NCBI RefSeq assembly: GCF_000243075.1
Contig: NC_016745.1
Location: forward strand, 423,501-487,500
Reading direction: 5' to 3'
Length of the DNA: 64,000 nt
DNA from: Oceanimonas sp. GK1
Lineage (GTDB): Bacteria; Pseudomonadota; Gammaproteobacteria; Enterobacterales; Aeromonadaceae
The stretch's first letter is position 1. Each line of letters starts with the position of its first letter. The translations under genes and the position numbers were made by a program. Shown here one piece after another: positions 9,056-19,847 of this stretch. The notes below the pieces were generated by a model, which was given only the letters and a program-made list of their open reading frames with translations, was not told the origin of the DNA and did no database searches.

Positions 9056-11856
9056 TGGAGGCCCGCTACCAGCGGCTGGCCGACGAGCTGGCCACCTTTC
9101 TGCCCAGTGAGCGCATCATCAGCGATCCGTCCCTGTGCCTGGCCTATGGCACCGACGCCAGCTTTTACCGGCTACTGCCCAAACTGGTGCTGCGCCTAGC
9201 CAGTAACGACGAAGTGGTGCGCGTACTGGCGGCCTGCCGGCAACACCGACTTCACTGCACCTTTCGCGCCGCCGGCACCAGCCTGTCGGGCCAGGCGGTG
9301 TCCGATTCGGTGCTGATCACCCTGACCGATGACTGGCGCGGCCACCGCATCGAGGACGAGGGCGGGCGCATTGCCCTGCAGCCCGGGGTGATCGGCGCCG
9401 ACGCCAACCGCTACCTGGCGCCCTACGGCCGTAAAATCGGCCCAGATCCGGCCTCCATCAACAGCTGCAAGATCGGCGGCATCGCCGCCAACAATGCCTC
9501 CGGCATGTGCTGCGGTACCGCCCAGAACTCCTACCGCACCCTACACGGCCTTAAGCTGATACTGGCCGACGGCACGCAACTGGACACCGTGAATGCCGAC
9601 AGCCGGGCCCGCTTTGCCGAGCAAAGGCCCGAGCTGCTGGCCGGCCTCAAGCAGCTGAGCGAGGAGGTGAAGGCCAACCCTGAGCTGAGCGAGCGCATTC
9701 GCCACAAGTACCGGCTGAAAAACACCACCGGCTACAGCCTGAACGCCCTGGTCGATTTTGACGACCCGTTCGACATGCTGGCCCACCTGATGATTGGCTC
9801 CGAAGGCACCCTCGGCTTTATGGCCGAGGTCAGCTACAACACCGTGCCCGATCACCCCTTCAAGGCCTCCTGCCTGCTGGTGTATGCGGACATCGAAACC
9901 ACCTGCCGGGCGGTGACCGCCCTGGCCGAGACCCAGGTGGCGGCGGTGGAGCTGATGGACGGCCGGGCCCTGGCCTCCATCGCCGACAAGCCGGGCATGC
10001 CCGGATTTGTGGCCGAGCTGGATGGGGAAGCCGCCGCCCTGCTGGTGGAGGTGCACGGCGCCAGCGAGGCGGAGCTGCTGGACAAATGCGAGCAGGCCAT
10101 GGCCGCGGTCACCCCCTTTGCACGCTGCAACGAAGTCGCCTTCACCCAGGACAAGGCCACCTGCGCCACCCTCTGGGGCATGCGCAAGGGCATGTTCCCG
10201 GCGGTGGGCGCGGTGCGCGAAACCGGCACCACCGTCATCATCGAGGACGTGGCCTTTCCGGTGGCAGAGCTGGCCCCGGCGGTGCGCAAGCTGACCGCCC
10301 TGTTCGAGCGCTTCGGCTACCATGAGGCCATCATTTTCGGCCATGCCCTGGCCGGCAACCTGCACTTTGTGTTTACCCAGGGGTTTGACTCCCAAGAAGA
10401 GCTGGATCGCTACGGCGGCTTTATGGACGCCGTGGCCCAGCTGGTGGCGGTGGACTATCAGGGTTCGCTCAAGGCCGAGCACGGCACCGGCCGCAACATG
10501 GCCCCCTATGTGGAGCTGGAATGGGGCAAGGACGGCTACGCCCTGATGCAGCGCATCAAGGCGTTATTCGACCCGGAAGGCCTGCTCAATCCCGGCGTTA
10601 TCCTCAACGACGATCATCAGGCCCACCTGAAAGATCTCAAGCCCCTGCCCGCCGCCGACGCCATTGTCGACAAGTGCATTGAGTGCGGCTTTTGCGAGGC
10701 GGTGTGTCCGTCCCGGGATCTGAGCCTGACCCCGCGCCAGCGCATCGTGCTGTTTCGCGAGCTGAGCCGCCGGGCCGCCACCGGCGAGTACACCGACGAC
10801 ACCCTGCAAACCGTGTTCGATAAACAGGGGGTGGACACCTGCGCCGCCACCGGCCTGTGCGCCCAGCGATGCCCGGTGGGCATCAATACCGGCGATCTGG
10901 TGCGCCAGTTGCGCACCGCCCGTTACCAGAAATTCGAGCCCATCGCCCGCTGGACCGCGGATCACTTTACCGCCACCACCAAAGCCGTGGCGCTGGGGCT
11001 GAACACCGCAAATCTGGGCCGGCGGCTGCTCGGCGAACGCAACCTGAGCAAGCTCAACCGCGAACTGCGCAAAGTCAGCCACAACAAGGTGCCACTGTGG
11101 CTGCCGGAAACCCCGGCCGCCAACCCGCACCGGCCCAGGGCCGGCGGCACAGGTCCGGACAAGGTGGTGTATTTTCCGTCCTGCGCCAGCCGCACTCTTG
11201 GGGCTTCCCCCGGGGCAAAAGATGGCCGCTCCCTCACCGAGGTGACCCTGGCGGTGCTGGAGAAAGCAGGCTTTGAGGTGATAGTGCCGAAGGATCTGAC
11301 CAGCCTGTGCTGCGGCATGCCCTATCAGAGCAAGGGCATGATGACCCTGGCCGACAACAAGGCCGCCGAGCTGGAGGCCCGGCTGTGGCAAGCCTCGGAG
11401 CAGGGCCGCTGGCCGGTGCTGATGGACACCAGCCCCTGCGCCAAACGCAGCCAGGAAACCGGTCGCCTGCCGCTCAGGGTGTTCGAGCCGGTGCAGTTTG
11501 TGCTGGAACAGGCGCTGGACCGGCTGACGCTGACCCCGGTAAAGGAAACCGTGATGCTTCACATCACCTGCAGCAGCCGGCGCATGGGGCTGGCCGACGC
11601 CATGCTGACCCTGGCCAACCGCTGCGCCGCCCGGGTGGTAGTGCCGGAGCACATCGAATGCTGCGGCTTTGCCGGCGACAAGGGCTTCACCACCCCCGAG
11701 CTCAACGCCTCGGCGCTGAAGCCACTGCGGGCCCAGGTGCCCGCCGATTGCCGCCGGGGCGTGAGCAACAGCCGCACCTGCGAGCTGGGCCTCAGCCATC
11801 ACAGTGGCATCAACTACGAGTCCATCCTCTACCTGGTGGACGAAGCCAGCCGGTAA
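9055..11856 (+). CDS. dld: FAD/Fe-S D-lactate dehydrogenase, Dld-II type
   Basis: A 933-residue fusion of an N-terminal FAD_binding_4 domain (FRAAGTSLSGQAV, CKIGGIAANNASGMCCG), an FAD-oxidase C-terminal domain (FGHALAGNLHFVF, KAEHGTGRNMAPYVE), a ferredoxin region with two 4Fe-4S motifs (CIECGFCEAVCPSR and CAATGLCAQRCP) and CCG cysteine-rich domains (SLCCGMPYQSKG, ECCGFAGDKGF). It matches the Dld-II enzyme of Shewanella and related YdiJ-like proteins, which oxidise D-lactate to pyruvate. Last gene of the lldP-lutABC-dld operon, followed by a terminator. D-lactate is favoured over 2-hydroxyglutarate by the context, not by visible residues. Confidence 0.9.
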   Translation: MEARYQRLADELATFLPSERIISDPSLCLAYGTDASFYRLLPKLVLRLASNDEVVRVLAACRQHRLHCTFRAAGTSLSGQAVSDSVLITLTDDWRGHRIEDEGGRIALQPGVIGADANRYLAPYGRKIGPDPASINSCKIGGIAANNASGMCCGTAQNSYRTLHGLKLILADGTQLDTVNADSRARFAEQRPELLAGLKQLSEEVKANPELSERIRHKYRLKNTTGYSLNALVDFDDPFDMLAHLMIGSEGTLGFMAEVSYNTVPDHPFKASCLLVYADIETTCRAVTALAETQVAAVELMDGRALASIADKPGMPGFVAELDGEAAALLVEVHGASEAELLDKCEQAMAAVTPFARCNEVAFTQDKATCATLWGMRKGMFPAVGAVRETGTTVIIEDVAFPVAELAPAVRKLTALFERFGYHEAIIFGHALAGNLHFVFTQGFDSQEELDRYGGFMDAVAQLVAVDYQGSLKAEHGTGRNMAPYVELEWGKDGYALMQRIKALFDPEGLLNPGVILNDDHQAHLKDLKPLPAADAIVDKCIECGFCEAVCPSRDLSLTPRQRIVLFRELSRRAATGEYTDDTLQTVFDKQGVDTCAATGLCAQRCPVGINTGDLVRQLRTARYQKFEPIARWTADHFTATTKAVALGLNTANLGRRLLGERNLSKLNRELRKVSHNKVPLWLPETPAANPHRPRAGGTGPDKVVYFPSCASRTLGASPGAKDGRSLTEVTLAVLEKAGFEVIVPKDLTSLCCGMPYQSKGMMTLADNKAAELEARLWQASEQGRWPVLMDTSPCAKRSQETGRLPLRVFEPVQFVLEQALDRLTLTPVKETVMLHITCSSRRMGLADAMLTLANRCAARVVVPEHIECCGFAGDKGFTTPELNASALKPLRAQVPADCRRGVSNSRTCELGLSHHSGINYESILYLVDEASR

Positions 11857-11858
11857 AC

Positions 11859-11884
11859 AGGGGGGCTCGCCCCCCTTTTATTTA
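11859..11884 (+). terminator. Rho-independent terminator after dld
   Basis: The stem AGGGGGG/CCCCCCT with the tetraloop CTCG is followed by TTTTATTTA. It starts two bases after the dld stop and reaches the stop codon of the convergent ycbX gene, so it separates the two converging transcripts. Confidence 0.85.
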
Positions 11885-12994
11885 TGCCAGCGTCACATCA
11901 GACAGGGGCACACAACAGCAGGCCAGTACCTTGCCGGCCGCCCGCTCCGCTGCCGGCAACGCCGGCGCCTCGGGCTGATGCACCTCGCCGGACAGCAAGG
12001 TCAGCTTGCAGCGCCCGCACAGGCCGGCCCGGCAGGAATAAGACAGGGGCAGGCCATGCTGTTCGGCCTGGGTGAGCAGGCTGTGCTGATTGTTGCCGGT
12101 AAAGCCCTGCTCACCGATACGTACCTGCAACGTTGCGGTTTCACGTGAAACCTCTGCTTCACGGGGAGCCGCTTCACCGAGATTCGGATACACCGGCGCC
12201 GTGGCATATTCCAGCACTTCCACCTGATCCCCTGCACGAATCTCCCCTTCGTTCAGTGCCACCAGGTTCTGGCCAAAATACACCTCGCCGTCTGCGCCCC
12301 GGCGGTACCGGGCTAGGGTGGCCAGCGGCTCCTTGTGGGCATGAAACCGCTCCGTGCCCGCCACTATGGTGGTCATGATGCAACGGCTGCAGGGCTTGGC
12401 CACCAGGAATTCCACCTCGCCCACACGGATACGACGCCAGCCATCTTCCTCGAATGGCCGCTGGCCGCGTACCACCAGGTTGGGCCGAAACCGGGCCATG
12501 TCGAGATCCAGGCCGGCGCGCCGGTTAAGATCTGCCAGCGATGCTTCGGAGATCAGCAACAACGGGTAGCCGTCGGCGAAACTCACGGCCGTGCCCAGTT
12601 TGCTGCGATAACGGTTGGACTTGTCCCCGAGCCACAGCAGTTGCACCGGTTCGCTCAGCACTCCACTGAACCAGGCGTCGTAATCCGGGTGAGTACCATA
12701 AGCGACAAAGTCATCGTCCCACACGCCGGTGCGCACCGGCTGCCGGGAAAACTGCCGGTGGCGCACCGACAACCGGCGCCCGGCGAACTCCAGCTCCAGG
12801 CCGCCGGCCACCGGGGTAACCACCACCCGCTGCAAGCGGGGATGGGTACGGGCGGTGACAAAGCTGCCGTCCGGTTTGGCCAGCATATAGCGGCGATCCC
12901 CCGCCAGCCCTTCTCGAGTAACCAGTGCCGACGTCAGGCTCAGACCGGCGGCAGACTTGAGTGGGTAGCCATGAATTCCCGTGATCGACACCAT
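11882..12994 (-). CDS. ycbX: YcbX-like MOSC domain protein with C-terminal 2Fe-2S ferredoxin
   Basis: A 370-residue protein with an N-terminal MOSC_N beta-barrel (ITGIHGYPLKSAAG), a MOSC domain (FRPNLVVRG, KPCSRC, where the cysteine is the expected molybdenum ligand) and a plant-type 2Fe-2S ferredoxin domain (CRAGLCGRCKL with a final cysteine in LACCCVP). E. coli YcbX has this architecture and reduces N-hydroxylated base analogues. It is monocistronic and converges on the dld operon. The segment joining the MOSC and ferredoxin domains (AEVSRETATLQV) is encoded by a parS-like palindrome, described separately. AGGTAAA lies 5 nt before the ATG. Confidence 0.9.
   Translation of the reverse strand: MVSITGIHGYPLKSAAGLSLTSALVTREGLAGDRRYMLAKPDGSFVTARTHPRLQRVVVTPVAGGLELEFAGRRLSVRHRQFSRQPVRTGVWDDDFVAYGTHPDYDAWFSGVLSEPVQLLWLGDKSNRYRSKLGTAVSFADGYPLLLISEASLADLNRRAGLDLDMARFRPNLVVRGQRPFEEDGWRRIRVGEVEFLVAKPCSRCIMTTIVAGTERFHAHKEPLATLARYRRGADGEVYFGQNLVALNEGEIRAGDQVEVLEYATAPVYPNLGEAAPREAEVSRETATLQVRIGEQGFTGNNQHSLLTQAEQHGLPLSYSCRAGLCGRCKLTLLSGEVHQPEAPALPAAERAAGKVLACCCVPLSDVTLA
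12137..12152. promoter_or_regulatory. parS: Candidate parS centromere site (ParB binding)
   Basis: The 16-bp perfect palindrome GGTTTCACGTGAAACC has the 14-bp core GTTTCACGTGAAAC of the bacterial parS consensus (TGTTTCACGTGAAACA), with only the two outer bases changed symmetrically. It lies within ycbX in the interdomain linker, about 22.7 kb from oriC. parA and parB lie in the same window, and parS sites usually cluster near the origin. Binding is inferred. Confidence 0.85.
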
Positions 12995-13091
12995 ATTGTT
13001 TTACCTTTTTTAAAAGATGAAGTTTACAAACCAGGAGCGCGCGGTAAGGTCTGGCTTTAAGCTCTAAACAAAAGCCATAAAGGAAGTACAA

Positions 13092-13442
13092 ATGTCTATT
13101 GAACGTCAGCAAACCGGACAGCGCATGAGCCGCATCGTCAAGCACAACGGCACCATCTACCTGTGCGGTCAGGTGTGCCAAGATGCCACTCAGGATATCA
13201 CCGAACAGACCCGTACCATGCTGGACAAGGTGGACACCCTGTTGCAGGAAGCCGGATCCAGCCGGGAGCATATCCTCTCCGCCACCATCTACCTGAACAC
13301 CATGGCCGACTTTGCCGCCATGAACGCGGTATGGGACGCCTGGGTGCCCGAGGGCCATGCCCCGGCCCGGGCCTGCGTGGAAGCCGCCATGGCCCGCCCC
13401 GAGCTGCTGGTGGAAATCTCGGTGATCGCCGCCGAGGCCTGA
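13092..13442 (+). CDS. RidA/YjgF-family protein
   Basis: A 116-residue member of the RidA (YjgF/YER057c/UK114) superfamily. These small trimeric proteins often deaminate reactive enamine or imine intermediates. The [22 protein letters not shown] end carries the arginine and glutamate typical of active RidA subgroups, and the order YLCGQV...[13 protein letters not shown] fits the fold. AAGGAAG precedes the ATG. A weak promoter may lie at TTTACA (13023-13028) and TAAGGT (13045-13050). It stands alone, divergent from ycbX and followed by a hairpin. It is not the canonical RidA sequence, so its substrate is unknown. Confidence 0.85.
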   Translation: MSIERQQTGQRMSRIVKHNGTIYLCGQVCQDATQDITEQTRTMLDKVDTLLQEAGSSREHILSATIYLNTMADFAAMNAVWDAWVPEGHAPARACVEAAMARPELLVEISVIAAEA

Positions 13443-13469
13443 ACAAGCTCCATCACGCCACGCTTACCA

Positions 13470-13510
13470 CAAGGCCAGCCGATGTTATCAGGCTGGCCTT
13501 GTTATTTCTC
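13470..13510 (+). terminator. Terminator hairpin after the RidA-family gene
   Basis: An 11-bp perfect stem, CAAGGCCAGCC (13470-13480) and GGCTGGCCTTG (13491-13501), with a 10-nt loop, is followed by TTATTTCTC. The T content is modest, so efficiency may be moderate. Confidence 0.7.
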
Positions 13511-13574
13511 CTCAGGTGCAGCGTCTCGGCAGCCTGGGCGGACCAAGCGCAAAGCATGCCGCCCTCCTGGTTGA

Positions 13575-16217
13575 TTAATCCTCCATCAATTCCATTTGTC
13601 CTGCCGTTTCAAAAGCCTTGCTCAGCGCGCGACGGTCGTCGTGCTCTTCTCCATGGCGGTAATGCCATTTGTCTTTCCAGTGTTTACCAAAGAATTTGTT
13701 TTGCAAAAAACCGTCCAGTTTCGGAAAGAACAGGGTGACCTGTCCCACCAAGGGAGTGTCGGCCGAGGATCCGCCCACATACACGCGATAACGGCCGTTG
13801 GCCTCGTGCCAGTCGCCATTGGCCCAGTCCGTCAGATCATCGGGATTATCCGGCACAAAATAGGAAAACGGGTGGTTGGAAGCGCCGCCATCAACTTCTA
13901 CGGTCACCCGCCGGCTCTCGCCCGGTGCCAGTAACACCTTTTCAAATCCCACCAGCCGCTTGGAGGGCTGTTCTGCCTCGCCGGGAAGCTGCAGATACAC
14001 CTGAGAAGCCTCGGCCCCGGCCCTGTCGCCCACATTGGTGATGGTATAGCTCACTTTCAGCACGGGATGCTGCCGCGCCAGCATCAGCAGGGGGGAGTGA
14101 GGCTTGCCCTTGCCCGAGTGGCGCCAGCCCCTGCCGAACCAGTTCTCGGGATTGTATTCCTGCCGAAACGAGGTGCTGACATTCAGATCATCATACTCAA
14201 AACGGGTATAGGACAGACCGTATCCAAACGGGAACACCGGTGTGACGCCGTTGGCCTCATACCAGCGATAGCCCATTTGCAGGTTCTCGGTGTAATTGCT
14301 GATCAGCTGAGGCTCGGTCAAATCATCCCAGTCATCGACGTCAATACCGGGAAACCCCGGGCCACCGGGCTGACCGGTCTCTTCACGGGTACCCGGATAT
14401 TGTGCCTCGGTCTCAAACGCCGCTTCACGATCCGTGTTGGGAAAGGTCACCGGCAGCTTGCCCGACGGGTTGATTTTACCGAACAGAATGTCAGCCAGAA
14501 CAGCGCCGTCTTCCTGACCGGGGAACCAGGCCGCGATCAGCGCGGCAATGTCATTCAGCCAGGGATCCATCAGCACGCCGGCACCGCTGTACAGCACCAC
14601 GGCGGTCTTGTTGCCGAAACCGGCATCGACCATGGCCTGAACCAGATCATCCTGGAACACACAGTTTTCAGACAATCCGGGCTCGCCGTCGGGACAGTAC
14701 ACGTCCTCGGCATTGGTACAGAATTCCTCGTAACCCTCCTCATCATCAAACAGGCAAATGGCGGGCAAGCGCAGGTGCAGCAAATCCCGAGTCTCGCGGG
14801 GGGTTGTCCCTACCAGCAGCAGGACCACATCGGCCTCTGCCGCCGCTGCCAGGGCTGTGCCTATATCGGCACCATTGTGATAGCTCACGGTGGCACCATA
14901 ACTCTCCAGACCTTCCTGGGGAGACACGGTGAACGAGGGGATCACCGCCGTCAGCTCCCGGGGGTCACCATTACGGGGCGGAATGGTGGCCGAGCCCGCA
15001 AACCAGGGATGGCCAATCAGGGCGATATTGAGCGGCTCCGTGGTCAGTGGCAACAAATCCCCCTCGTTCCTGAGCAGGGTAATGCCCGCTTCGGCCAGGG
15101 CCCGAGCCTTGCGGGCGTTTTCGGCCCTGTCTATCTCGGGCTCCTCATCTATGTTGATGATGGTCTCAAAGAGGTCGTCAAACTGGCCGAATTCATGCAT
15201 TTTGCTGTAGCGGGGCCTGAGCACGGCATCGATGTCTGCCTCCGTAATTTCGCCGTTATCAAGGGCTGCCTGAATATTGTCGGCAGAGTAGAACTTGGGC
15301 CGAAAGTCCAGCTCCCAACCCACCCCCGCCAGCAGGGCCTCGCTGGTGGCGTGCATGGCGCGCCGATCACTTTCAATCCAGCCCTTGAAGCCCCAGCGCT
15401 CACGCAGGGTCTTGACCAGAACGTCTCCGTTGTTGCAGATATGGGCGGTGTCATTCAGGTAAGGAAAGGCACACATGATGGTGGCGGCATTTCCGTCCTT
15501 GACTGCCATTTCAAAGGGCAACAGATAGAGCTCGTGCATCGCCCGGCTGGGAATACGTACCCCCGCCGTCCAGCGTTCGCGTTGAAACTCATGCTCGTTG
15601 CCGACGAAATGCTTGGGCTGGGCCTGCACCCCCTGAGACTGAATACCACGGACCTGAGCGGCGCCTATCACCCCCGCCAGATAGGGGTCCTCCCCCGCAT
15701 ATTCCTGGGCACGGCCGGCATAGGGCGAGCGGATCAGGTTCAGTGCCGGTCCCAGCAGCACCTGGTGGGCAAAGGAAAAGGTCTCTATGCCCACCACCTC
15801 GCCCCAGTCCTCCACCAGTTCAGGATCAAAACTGGCCACGGCCAGGGTCATGGAGGGGCCGCCGGTCATGACCGGCTCGCTGGTGCAGGAGCCACCGCGA
15901 ACACCGTTACCGCCGTTGATTTCACGAATGGTAGGAATACCCAGACTGGGAATACCGGTAATGCTTCGCCCCACCACCGAGAAGTCACACTCCCGCAGGC
16001 TTTTATTGTTCCCACCGAGGTATTGGCCTGTGGGCACGGCCGACGCTTCGGGCAGGTTACCGATCTGCTGGATTTTTTCTTCTAGGCTCATCTGCGACAG
16101 AAGGCTGTCAGCAAATTCCTCGTGAGGAGTGGCGGCCGCCAGGCCAAAGGACAGGACCGCGGTCAACAGCACGGGCATACCCGTGCCTGCACGGCCTGTA
16201 ATATTTGGAATAATCAT
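13575..16217 (-). CDS. Secreted glycoside hydrolase family 3 (beta-glucosidase-like)
   Basis: About 880 residues. A hydrophobic N-terminal signal peptide (VLLTAVLSFGLAAA) is followed by the GH3 N-terminal barrel (QPKHFVGNEHEFQRER), the GH3 C-terminal alpha/beta sandwich (PSGKLPVTFPNT) and a fibronectin-III-like domain (RYRVYVGGSSAD). The nucleophile aspartate is probably in WIESDRRAMH, where most GH3 beta-glucosidases read SDW. The start at 16217 places GGGAG at a good distance; ATG codons at 16232 and 16223 are alternatives. It is isolated between the RidA-family gene and gdhA. With a signal peptide it could be a type II secretion client. Substrate unknown. Confidence 0.85.
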   Translation of the reverse strand: MIIPNITGRAGTGMPVLLTAVLSFGLAAATPHEEFADSLLSQMSLEEKIQQIGNLPEASAVPTGQYLGGNNKSLRECDFSVVGRSITGIPSLGIPTIREINGGNGVRGGSCTSEPVMTGGPSMTLAVASFDPELVEDWGEVVGIETFSFAHQVLLGPALNLIRSPYAGRAQEYAGEDPYLAGVIGAAQVRGIQSQGVQAQPKHFVGNEHEFQRERWTAGVRIPSRAMHELYLLPFEMAVKDGNAATIMCAFPYLNDTAHICNNGDVLVKTLRERWGFKGWIESDRRAMHATSEALLAGVGWELDFRPKFYSADNIQAALDNGEITEADIDAVLRPRYSKMHEFGQFDDLFETIINIDEEPEIDRAENARKARALAEAGITLLRNEGDLLPLTTEPLNIALIGHPWFAGSATIPPRNGDPRELTAVIPSFTVSPQEGLESYGATVSYHNGADIGTALAAAAEADVVLLLVGTTPRETRDLLHLRLPAICLFDDEEGYEEFCTNAEDVYCPDGEPGLSENCVFQDDLVQAMVDAGFGNKTAVVLYSGAGVLMDPWLNDIAALIAAWFPGQEDGAVLADILFGKINPSGKLPVTFPNTDREAAFETEAQYPGTREETGQPGGPGFPGIDVDDWDDLTEPQLISNYTENLQMGYRWYEANGVTPVFPFGYGLSYTRFEYDDLNVSTSFRQEYNPENWFGRGWRHSGKGKPHSPLLMLARQHPVLKVSYTITNVGDRAGAEASQVYLQLPGEAEQPSKRLVGFEKVLLAPGESRRVTVEVDGGASNHPFSYFVPDNPDDLTDWANGDWHEANGRYRVYVGGSSADTPLVGQVTLFFPKLDGFLQNKFFGKHWKDKWHYRHGEEHDDRRALSKAFETAGQMELMED

Positions 16218-16553
16218 CGTCATGTCTCCCATATACAGCTTGGGGCATATCTGACGATTCCTTGTCTAAATTGAAGAAGAGGGGCTACTTCGGCAGCGAG
16301 TGCAGCGCGATGCACGGAATAAAAAGAGTAATGCCACTGTACCGGGAAAGACCAGGCTGTCCCGATCCCGAAGCAAAACTGGCCAGAGACCTCCCCTGGC
16401 CAGCCAGTAAACACAGTAACAAGCATAGTTGCCGAACGTCGTGGTGACTAAAAAACAGCCAGCCTGGTCAAGCAAAAAACTGTCTGCCGGCAATACAAAA
16501 AATAAAAGCCCGGTCTGCCGGGCCTTTAGACGTTATTCAGACGGGATTGGCGG
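16218..16553. other. Intergenic region between gdhA and the GH3 gene
   Basis: About 335 bp. It holds the gdhA terminator (16496-16526) at its right side and presumably the promoter of the GH3 gene. I see no convincing promoter hexamers, RNA gene or repeat in the rest. Confidence 0.5.
16496..16526 (-). terminator. Rho-independent terminator of gdhA
   Basis: On the minus strand GCCCGG-CAGA-CCGGGC, extended by AAAG/CTTT pairs, is followed by TTTTATTTTTT. It lies about 30 bp after the gdhA stop and is a textbook intrinsic terminator. Confidence 0.9.
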
Positions 16554-17936
<1,383 letters not shown>

Positions 17937-18133
17937 TTACTGGGGATACATCTTTAAGAGACCCCGCACTATTGAAATATGGCGCCGCTCTCGGGTCAAT
18001 GACTAATTTTCAAATACATATACTAAAAAGAAGAATATTTATGCTTTCTTAGAACTTCGAGTCCGATCCCGGGCCCCTCTCGACCCCGGCGCAAGCGGTC
18101 TATGCTTGATCAGAACACAGCGAGGCAATCGAT

Positions 18134-19846
18134 ATGGATGTCAGCGGATCCTGGTCGGCACGGGATGAAGCCCTCGGCCAAAAACTGATCGAACAGGGGC
18201 AACTCACCGGCAAGGAGCTGAGCCGGCTGGCGCGCATGCAACGGGGCCAGCAGGAAGCCGTGCCCCTCACCCGTTTGCTGCTCAACCTGGGCATGATGTC
18301 GGAACGGGAGCTGGCCCGCACCCTGGCCGAGCAGTACTCCCTGCCACTGACAGAAAATGAGAGTTACCCCCTGGCGCCGCCGCTGGAGCAATCCCTGCCC
18401 TACCGCTTTCTCAAGGAACACCGCCTGGTTCCCCTGCATCAGGACCAAACCACCCTGGTGCTGGCCATGGTGGACCCTGGCGACGACTTCGCCCTGCAGG
18501 CCATGGCCATGTTGTGCGGCCAGCCGGTGCGGGCCCAGGTGGGGGTCAGCTCGGAAATCGATGCCGCCATCGAGCGGCTCTATGGCGCAGGCCAGAGCAA
18601 AATGGGCGATATCTTATCGGCGGTACAGGAAGAGGAGGAAACCGAGGAACGCATCGCCCAGCTCAAGGACATGGCCAGCGAGGCCCCGGTGATCCGGCTG
18701 GTCAACCTGCTGATTCAGAAGGCGGTGGAGCTGAGGGCGTCGGACATTCACGTGGAGCCTTTTGAAAACCGGCTCACCATTCGTTACCGCATCGACGGGG
18801 TGCTGCAACAGGGCGAGGCGCCGCCGGTGAACATGACCCCTGCCATTATTTCGCGCATCAAGATCCTGGCCCGGCTCAACATTGCCGAACGCCGCCTGCC
18901 CCAGGACGGCCGCATTGAGCTGAAGGTGCAGGGCCAGGATCTCGACATTCGTGTCTCCACCGTGCCCACCATGCATGGTGAAAGCCTGGTGATGCGCCTG
19001 CTCAACCGGGAAAGCGTGGTGCTCGACTTTGACGCCCTGGGCTTTGCCGGCGATACCAAAGCCAGGCTGCAGCAGGTGCTGGCCATTCCCCACGGTGTGC
19101 TGCTGGTGACCGGCCCCACCGGCAGCGGCAAAACCACCACCCTCTATACCGCGCTCAACCGCCTCAATACCACGGAGCGCAAGCTGATCACGGTGGAAGA
19201 CCCGGTGGAATACCAGATGGAGGGCATCAACCAGATCCACGTTAAGCCCGCCATCGGCCTGACCTTTGCCAGCGCCCTGCGCGCCATCGTGCGCCAGGAT
19301 CCCGACGTCATCATGGTGGGGGAAATGCGCGATCTGGAAACCGCCCGCATCTGTGTGCAGTCGGCGCTCACCGGCCACCTGGTGCTGTCCACCCTGCATA
19401 CCAATGACGCCGCCAGCAGCGTGACCCGGCTGCTGGAAATGGGGGTGGAAGACTACCTGCTCACCTCCACCCTCAACGGCGTGGTCGGCCAGCGCCTGAT
19501 AAGGGTGCTCTGCCCTCACTGCAAGGAAAGTTATGAACCGCTGCCGGAACTGGTACGGGAGCTGAAGCTGGAACCCCTGGTGCCCGGCGAGCCGGTGCGG
19601 CTGTACCGCCCCGTGGGCTGCCCCCACTGTGCCCACACCGGCTACCACGGCCGGCTGGCCATTCAGGAGCTGCTGGTGATGAACGACGACATTCGCAGGC
19701 TGGTGCTGAGCCACGCCGACGCCGGCCAGATCCAGCGCGCCGCCGTGGCCGCCGGCATGCGCACCATGTATGGCGACGGCCTGCTCAAGGCCCGGCAGGG
19801 GATCACCAATGTGGAAGAGGTGATTCGGGTCACCCAGGAGGCCTGA
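18134..19846 (+). CDS. gspE: Type II secretion ATPase GspE
   Basis: Cytoplasmic hexameric ATPase that powers pseudopilus assembly, 570 residues. It has N-terminal MshEN-like domains, the Walker A motif GPTGSGKTTTLYTALN, the Asp and His boxes, a Walker B region (DPDVIMVGEMRDLETA) and the zinc tetracysteine motif CPHCKE...CPHCAHTGYHGR. First gene of an uninterrupted gspE-F-G-H-I-J-K-L-M-N-D operon. GAGG at 18122-18125 precedes the ATG by 8 nt. XpsE of Xanthomonas occupies the same leading position. Confidence 0.96.
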   Translation: MDVSGSWSARDEALGQKLIEQGQLTGKELSRLARMQRGQQEAVPLTRLLLNLGMMSERELARTLAEQYSLPLTENESYPLAPPLEQSLPYRFLKEHRLVPLHQDQTTLVLAMVDPGDDFALQAMAMLCGQPVRAQVGVSSEIDAAIERLYGAGQSKMGDILSAVQEEEETEERIAQLKDMASEAPVIRLVNLLIQKAVELRASDIHVEPFENRLTIRYRIDGVLQQGEAPPVNMTPAIISRIKILARLNIAERRLPQDGRIELKVQGQDLDIRVSTVPTMHGESLVMRLLNRESVVLDFDALGFAGDTKARLQQVLAIPHGVLLVTGPTGSGKTTTLYTALNRLNTTERKLITVEDPVEYQMEGINQIHVKPAIGLTFASALRAIVRQDPDVIMVGEMRDLETARICVQSALTGHLVLSTLHTNDAASSVTRLLEMGVEDYLLTSTLNGVVGQRLIRVLCPHCKESYEPLPELVRELKLEPLVPGEPVRLYRPVGCPHCAHTGYHGRLAIQELLVMNDDIRRLVLSHADAGQIQRAAVAAGMRTMYGDGLLKARQGITNVEEVIRVTQEA

Positions 19847-19847
19847 G

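Noticed and set aside
14067..16085. A 672-codon open frame on the plus strand antisense to the GH3 gene
   Set aside because: It mirrors the codons of the GH3 gene, which has clear domains and a signal peptide. The antisense product shows no recognisable domain and low complexity, as expected in GC-rich DNA.
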